A stretch of DNA of 64,000 bases from Sulfitobacter sp. S190 (GTDB lineage: Bacteria; Pseudomonadota; Alphaproteobacteria; Rhodobacterales; Rhodobacteraceae). The stretch's first letter is position 1. The number at the start of each line of letters is the position of its first letter. The stretch lies in assembly GCF_025141935.1 (NCBI RefSeq), contig NZ_CP081124.1, forward strand, positions 14,482 through 78,481, written 5' to 3'. The notes beneath the pieces were generated by a model. That model made no database searches and was not told the DNA's origin. It worked only from the letters and a program-made list of their open reading frames with translations. Below, one piece after another: positions 61,540-64,000 of the stretch. The position numbers were made by a program, and so were the translations under genes.

Positions 61540-61830
61540 CTGCGGCATTGCAATGTTTTTTGCGCGCCCTCTCCGCAAAATCGACATGTCCCATGTAATG
61601 CCTTCCGGTTGATGAGCCGGACCGGCGAACCACACCGTTCCGGTGCACCACATCTGGACCGGATTACCTCTGACTGGTGCGGGCTTCCCCGCCTGCGCCA
61701 GTCTACCGGGCTCTGCCCGGCCTGATACTCCCCCCTGCCGTTCCGCGCCAAAGCAGCTTTGGCGCCTCCCCCTCTGACCGGAATTGCAGGAACCTACAGG
61801 CGGATGGTCGTCCCACCATCCGCCTTTTTT
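61540..61830 (+). ncRNA. Candidate structured small RNA with CU-rich loops
   Basis: Consecutive plus-strand hairpins: TTTTGCG/CGCAAAA arms (61558-61580) around a CU-rich loop; ACTGGTGCGGGC/GCCTGCGCCAGT (61673-61702) with loop TTCCCC; CCGGGC/GCCCGG (61706-61720); GCGCCAAAG/CTTTGGCGC (61745-61765); then an intrinsic terminator at 61799-61830. Single-stranded ACTCCCCCC and CCTCCCCCTC segments between the stems resemble anti-Shine-Dalgarno motifs of alphaproteobacterial small RNAs. No plausible protein is encoded on this strand, yet a T-tract terminator exists only for plus-strand transcription. Start point unknown; the RNA may begin anywhere from about 61540 to 61660. Confidence 0.5.
61799..61830 (+). 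terminator. Perfect intrinsic terminator, plus strand
   Basis: Arms GGCGGATGGT (61799-61808) and ACCATCCGCC (61815-61824) around a 6-base loop, followed by TTTTTT (61825-61830). The RND gene on the minus strand ends at 61836, but on that strand no U-tract follows the hairpin, so it serves plus-strand transcription. Confidence 0.85.
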
Positions 61831-61835
61831 ACGGC

Positions 61836-64000
61836 CTATTCCGCCGCAACGAGTGCGAGCTTTTCCGAGCGTTTGGCCCCGGCATCCTCATCGTCGGATG
61901 AGGCCGGACGCGCGCGGCGATACACCAGCCGGAACGCCGCGGGCGTAAAGAAGAAGGAAACCACCGCCGACAACATCACGCCCCCCGCAATGGCGACCGC
62001 AAACGGCGGCCAAAACCCGCCCCCCGCAAGGATCAGCGGCAGGAAACCTCCGAATGTCGTGATCGTGGTGGAAATGATGTGGCGGCTTGACCCGGCGACG
62101 ACACGCGCGATGGCGTCCGCGTCTCCGGCGGCGGCGTCATCGTCGGCCTGCAACCCTGTCAGGATGATAATCGCCGCGTTGATCGACACACCAATCGACC
62201 CGATCACCCCGATGATCGCGTTGATCCCGAAGGGAAACTGCATCACCGCAAGTGACAGCATCGACAGCCCCGCAGACAGCACACAAACCACCAGCGCAAC
62301 AGCCGTCAGCCGGAAGGAATTGAACGTCAGCACAATCGTTGCGATGGTCAGCGTCACGATCAACCCGACAGACGCCAGCAGATTGCCCACCGTGTCCGAC
62401 CGCGCATCGCTGTCCCCGCCAAGCTCCATCCGGTAACCGGCAGGCAGGGCAAAACCACGCTCTTCCAGCGATGCGATCACGGACTGCAACCCCTCTTCGG
62501 GCAGAACCCCCGGCACGATGAACGCCTGCACCGTGTTGACCCGTTCGCCATTGCGGCGGGTGATGACGCTCTCCGCGGGCTCCAGAACCGGTGTGGCGAC
62601 TTCGGACAACGGCAGGGCGGGGAAAACGCCCTGGGCCGACAGCGCCGCGGCACCGGGCAACAGAACCGGCAGATCACTGACAGAGGCCAGATCCCCCCGC
62701 AGGCCCGCGCCGTAGCGCACCCGCACGGGTAACTGGTCCGTCCCCTCCACAAGGCTCCCGCCCGTGATGCCGACCAACCCTGCCTCAAGCTGGGCCGCCA
62801 CATCCGTCAGGTTCAGGCCCAGCAAGCGCACGGCGGGTTCGTCAATGTCGAACCGCACTTGCGGCGCTCCGCTGACCACGCCTGCCCGTACCTGCGTCAC
62901 CAAAGGCAGATCCGCCATGATGCCCCGCGCCTCATCGCCAAGCGCGCGCAGGGTTTCAAGATCAGGGCCCACCAGCCGGACTTCGATGGGGGCAGCGACG
63001 GGCGGCCCCTGAACCAAACCCCGTACAATGACACGAGCCTGCGGATACCGCTGGTCCAGTCGGGCCTGCAACCGGGGCACCAGAGCCGCCGCATCCGCGG
63101 CGCTGTGCGTCTTGATCATCGCCTGCGCATAGCCCGGCTCGGCCGACCGGCCACCGGTGATATTATAGTAAAACGCAGGCCCCGATTGCCCGATCGACCA
63201 GTAAACCCGGTCGACCCCGCTTTCCTCGGCCAATATATCGTCGATCCGGCCCGCTACCTCGGCGGTTTCGGTGATCGCGGTGCCCGGCGGCATGTCGATC
63301 TCGATGTAGAACTGGTCCCGCTCCACGCCGGGAAAGAATTGGGCCGTCAGGGTCGGAAATGCCGCAAAGCCAAGCAGCGGCAGCACCAGGGCAAGCGCCA
63401 TTGACCGCACCGGATTACGCGCCGACAGGGCAATCAGCGCGGTCCATGCCCGACCCAGCCGCGGCATGTTCAACCCTGCAGGTTTGCCCCCGCGCAGGAA
63501 CCATCCCGCCAGCGCAGGTGTGACCGTCAGCGCGATGAACAGCGACCAGACCAGCATCAGAACCACCGCGATCGCGATGGAGCCGACGAAATCGCCCGCA
63601 GGCCCCGGCAGCAGGATCATCGGCGTAAACGACAGCGCGGTCGTCACGGTGGAGGCCAGCAACGGCGCGGCCAGCCTGCCCGTCGCATCGCCCACGGCAT
63701 CGGCGCGTGACATCCCGCGGCCCAACCGCTGGCGCACCTCGTCGACCATCACGATGGCCGCATCCACAAGCAGACCCAGCGCCACAATCAAACCCGTCAC
63801 GGACATCTGGTGGATCGGCAGGCCGATGAAATTCATGCTCGCCAGCGTGGCGAGCGACACCACCGGCAGCACCAGCGCAACAATCGCGGCCGCCCGTGCC
63901 CCCAGCGTGACGAACAGCACCGCAACCACCAGCGACACGCCGATCGCCATATTGGTGCCGACCTCGCTCAGCCGCGCGGCGGTATAGGTGCTTTGATCGA
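61836..64000 (-). CDS. Second RND transporter, C-terminal part (5' end outside window)
   Basis: The frame is open to the right edge (about 720 residues seen, roughly 300 N-terminal residues missing), so the internal ATG at 63950 is not the true start. TM4 region 'SVTGLIVALGLLVDAAIVMVDEVRQRLGRGMSRADAVGDATGRLAAPLLASTVTTALSFTPMI' has one Asp of the relay ('VDAAIV', single D rather than DD), and the C-terminal half carries 'GVIGSIGVSINAAIIILTGLQADDDA' and 'ISTTITTFGGFLPLILAGG'. This places it in the divergent RND group related to metal/unknown-substrate transporters rather than AcrB. Confidence 0.9.
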   Translation of the reverse strand, partial: DQSTYTAARLSEVGTNMAIGVSLVVAVLFVTLGARAAAIVALVLPVVSLATLASMNFIGLPIHQMSVTGLIVALGLLVDAAIVMVDEVRQRLGRGMSRADAVGDATGRLAAPLLASTVTTALSFTPMILLPGPAGDFVGSIAIAVVLMLVWSLFIALTVTPALAGWFLRGGKPAGLNMPRLGRAWTALIALSARNPVRSMALALVLPLLGFAAFPTLTAQFFPGVERDQFYIEIDMPPGTAITETAEVAGRIDDILAEESGVDRVYWSIGQSGPAFYYNITGGRSAEPGYAQAMIKTHSAADAAALVPRLQARLDQRYPQARVIVRGLVQGPPVAAPIEVRLVGPDLETLRALGDEARGIMADLPLVTQVRAGVVSGAPQVRFDIDEPAVRLLGLNLTDVAAQLEAGLVGITGGSLVEGTDQLPVRVRYGAGLRGDLASVSDLPVLLPGAAALSAQGVFPALPLSEVATPVLEPAESVITRRNGERVNTVQAFIVPGVLPEEGLQSVIASLEERGFALPAGYRMELGGDSDARSDTVGNLLASVGLIVTLTIATIVLTFNSFRLTAVALVVCVLSAGLSMLSLAVMQFPFGINAIIGVIGSIGVSINAAIIILTGLQADDDAAAGDADAIARVVAGSSRHIISTTITTFGGFLPLILAGGGFWPPFAVAIAGGVMLSAVVSFFFTPAAFRLVYRRARPASSDDEDAGAKRSEKLALVAAE

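Noticed and set aside
61426..61725. 99-codon plus-strand frame between tag and the second RND gene
   Set aside because: Pro/His/Arg-rich without structure, and it crosses the hairpins of the candidate small RNA.
1..64000. tRNA, rRNA, CRISPR arrays, insertion sequences, integrases
   Set aside because: No cloverleaf-like sequence with a GTTCRANYC arm, no regular spacer-repeat array and no transposase or integrase motif was found on reading both strands. A tRNA or covariance-model scan would settle this.

Overview
The window looks like part of an extrachromosomal replicon (plasmid or chromid) of a marine Rhodobacteraceae / Roseobacter-group alphaproteobacterium. Reasons visible in the sequence: high GC; a Rep_3-type initiator with 22-bp iterons beside a divergent parAB pair with three identical parS-like palindromes; TRAP transporters; and a C3-organosulfonate (dihydroxypropanesulfonate, DHPS) catabolic operon of the kind known from roseobacters. 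No rRNA, tRNA, CRISPR or transposase was found.

Layout. (1) 1-6360, minus: the 5' part of a giant secreted protein made of about 16 DUF11-like repeats, running off the left edge. (2) 6573-10836: replication and partition module (initiator, iteron origin, parA, parB, parS sites). (3) 10971-13138: two membrane-anchored proteins of unknown function. (4) 13050-22094, minus: one long DHPS/sulfolactate operon (TRAP transporter, HpsN-type dehydrogenase, SDR, zinc dehydrogenase, universal stress protein, ComDE sulfopyruvate decarboxylase, FMN hydroxy-acid dehydrogenase), controlled by a divergent LacI regulator through a double palindromic operator. Import, oxidation to sulfolactate and sulfopyruvate, and decarboxylation to sulfoacetaldehyde are covered; Xsc and Pta must lie elsewhere. 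(5) 23262-24762: alpha/beta hydrolase and divergent TetR regulator sharing a 15-bp inverted repeat. (6) 24983-29765: Zrg-like zinc uptake operon (His-rich ZrgA, ABC ATPase, FtsX-type permease, two DUF3299 proteins), then a small CxxC protein and a 5'-truncated PepSY membrane protein.

(7) 30042-39798: EmrAB-like efflux pair, a WrbA-like flavodoxin, then a transcription unit of a Tat-exported tyrosinase/polyphenol oxidase, an AlgE-type outer-membrane porin and a Tat-exported YtcJ-like amidohydrolase, closed by a strong terminator. (8) 39801-55343: an accessory region with five AraC regulators and one LysR, containing a YcaC-like hydrolase, a second (cytoplasmic) YtcJ-like amidohydrolase, an MFS exporter with a C-terminal ABM-like domain, and homologues of the Bacillus methylhydroquinone-response proteins MhqP (DoxX), MhqD (esterase) and MhqO (ring-cleaving dioxygenase), plus an ABM monooxygenase and a truncated haemoglobin. 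Together with the tyrosinase and the flavodoxin this suggests a plasmid-borne system for oxidising phenolics and handling the resulting quinones; this is inference, not demonstrated. (9) 55417-64000: YoaK-family membrane protein, an AcrAB-like RND efflux operon, a divergent 3-methyladenine glycosylase, a candidate structured small RNA with CU-rich loops and a perfect terminator, and the 3' part of a second RND transporter cut by the right edge.
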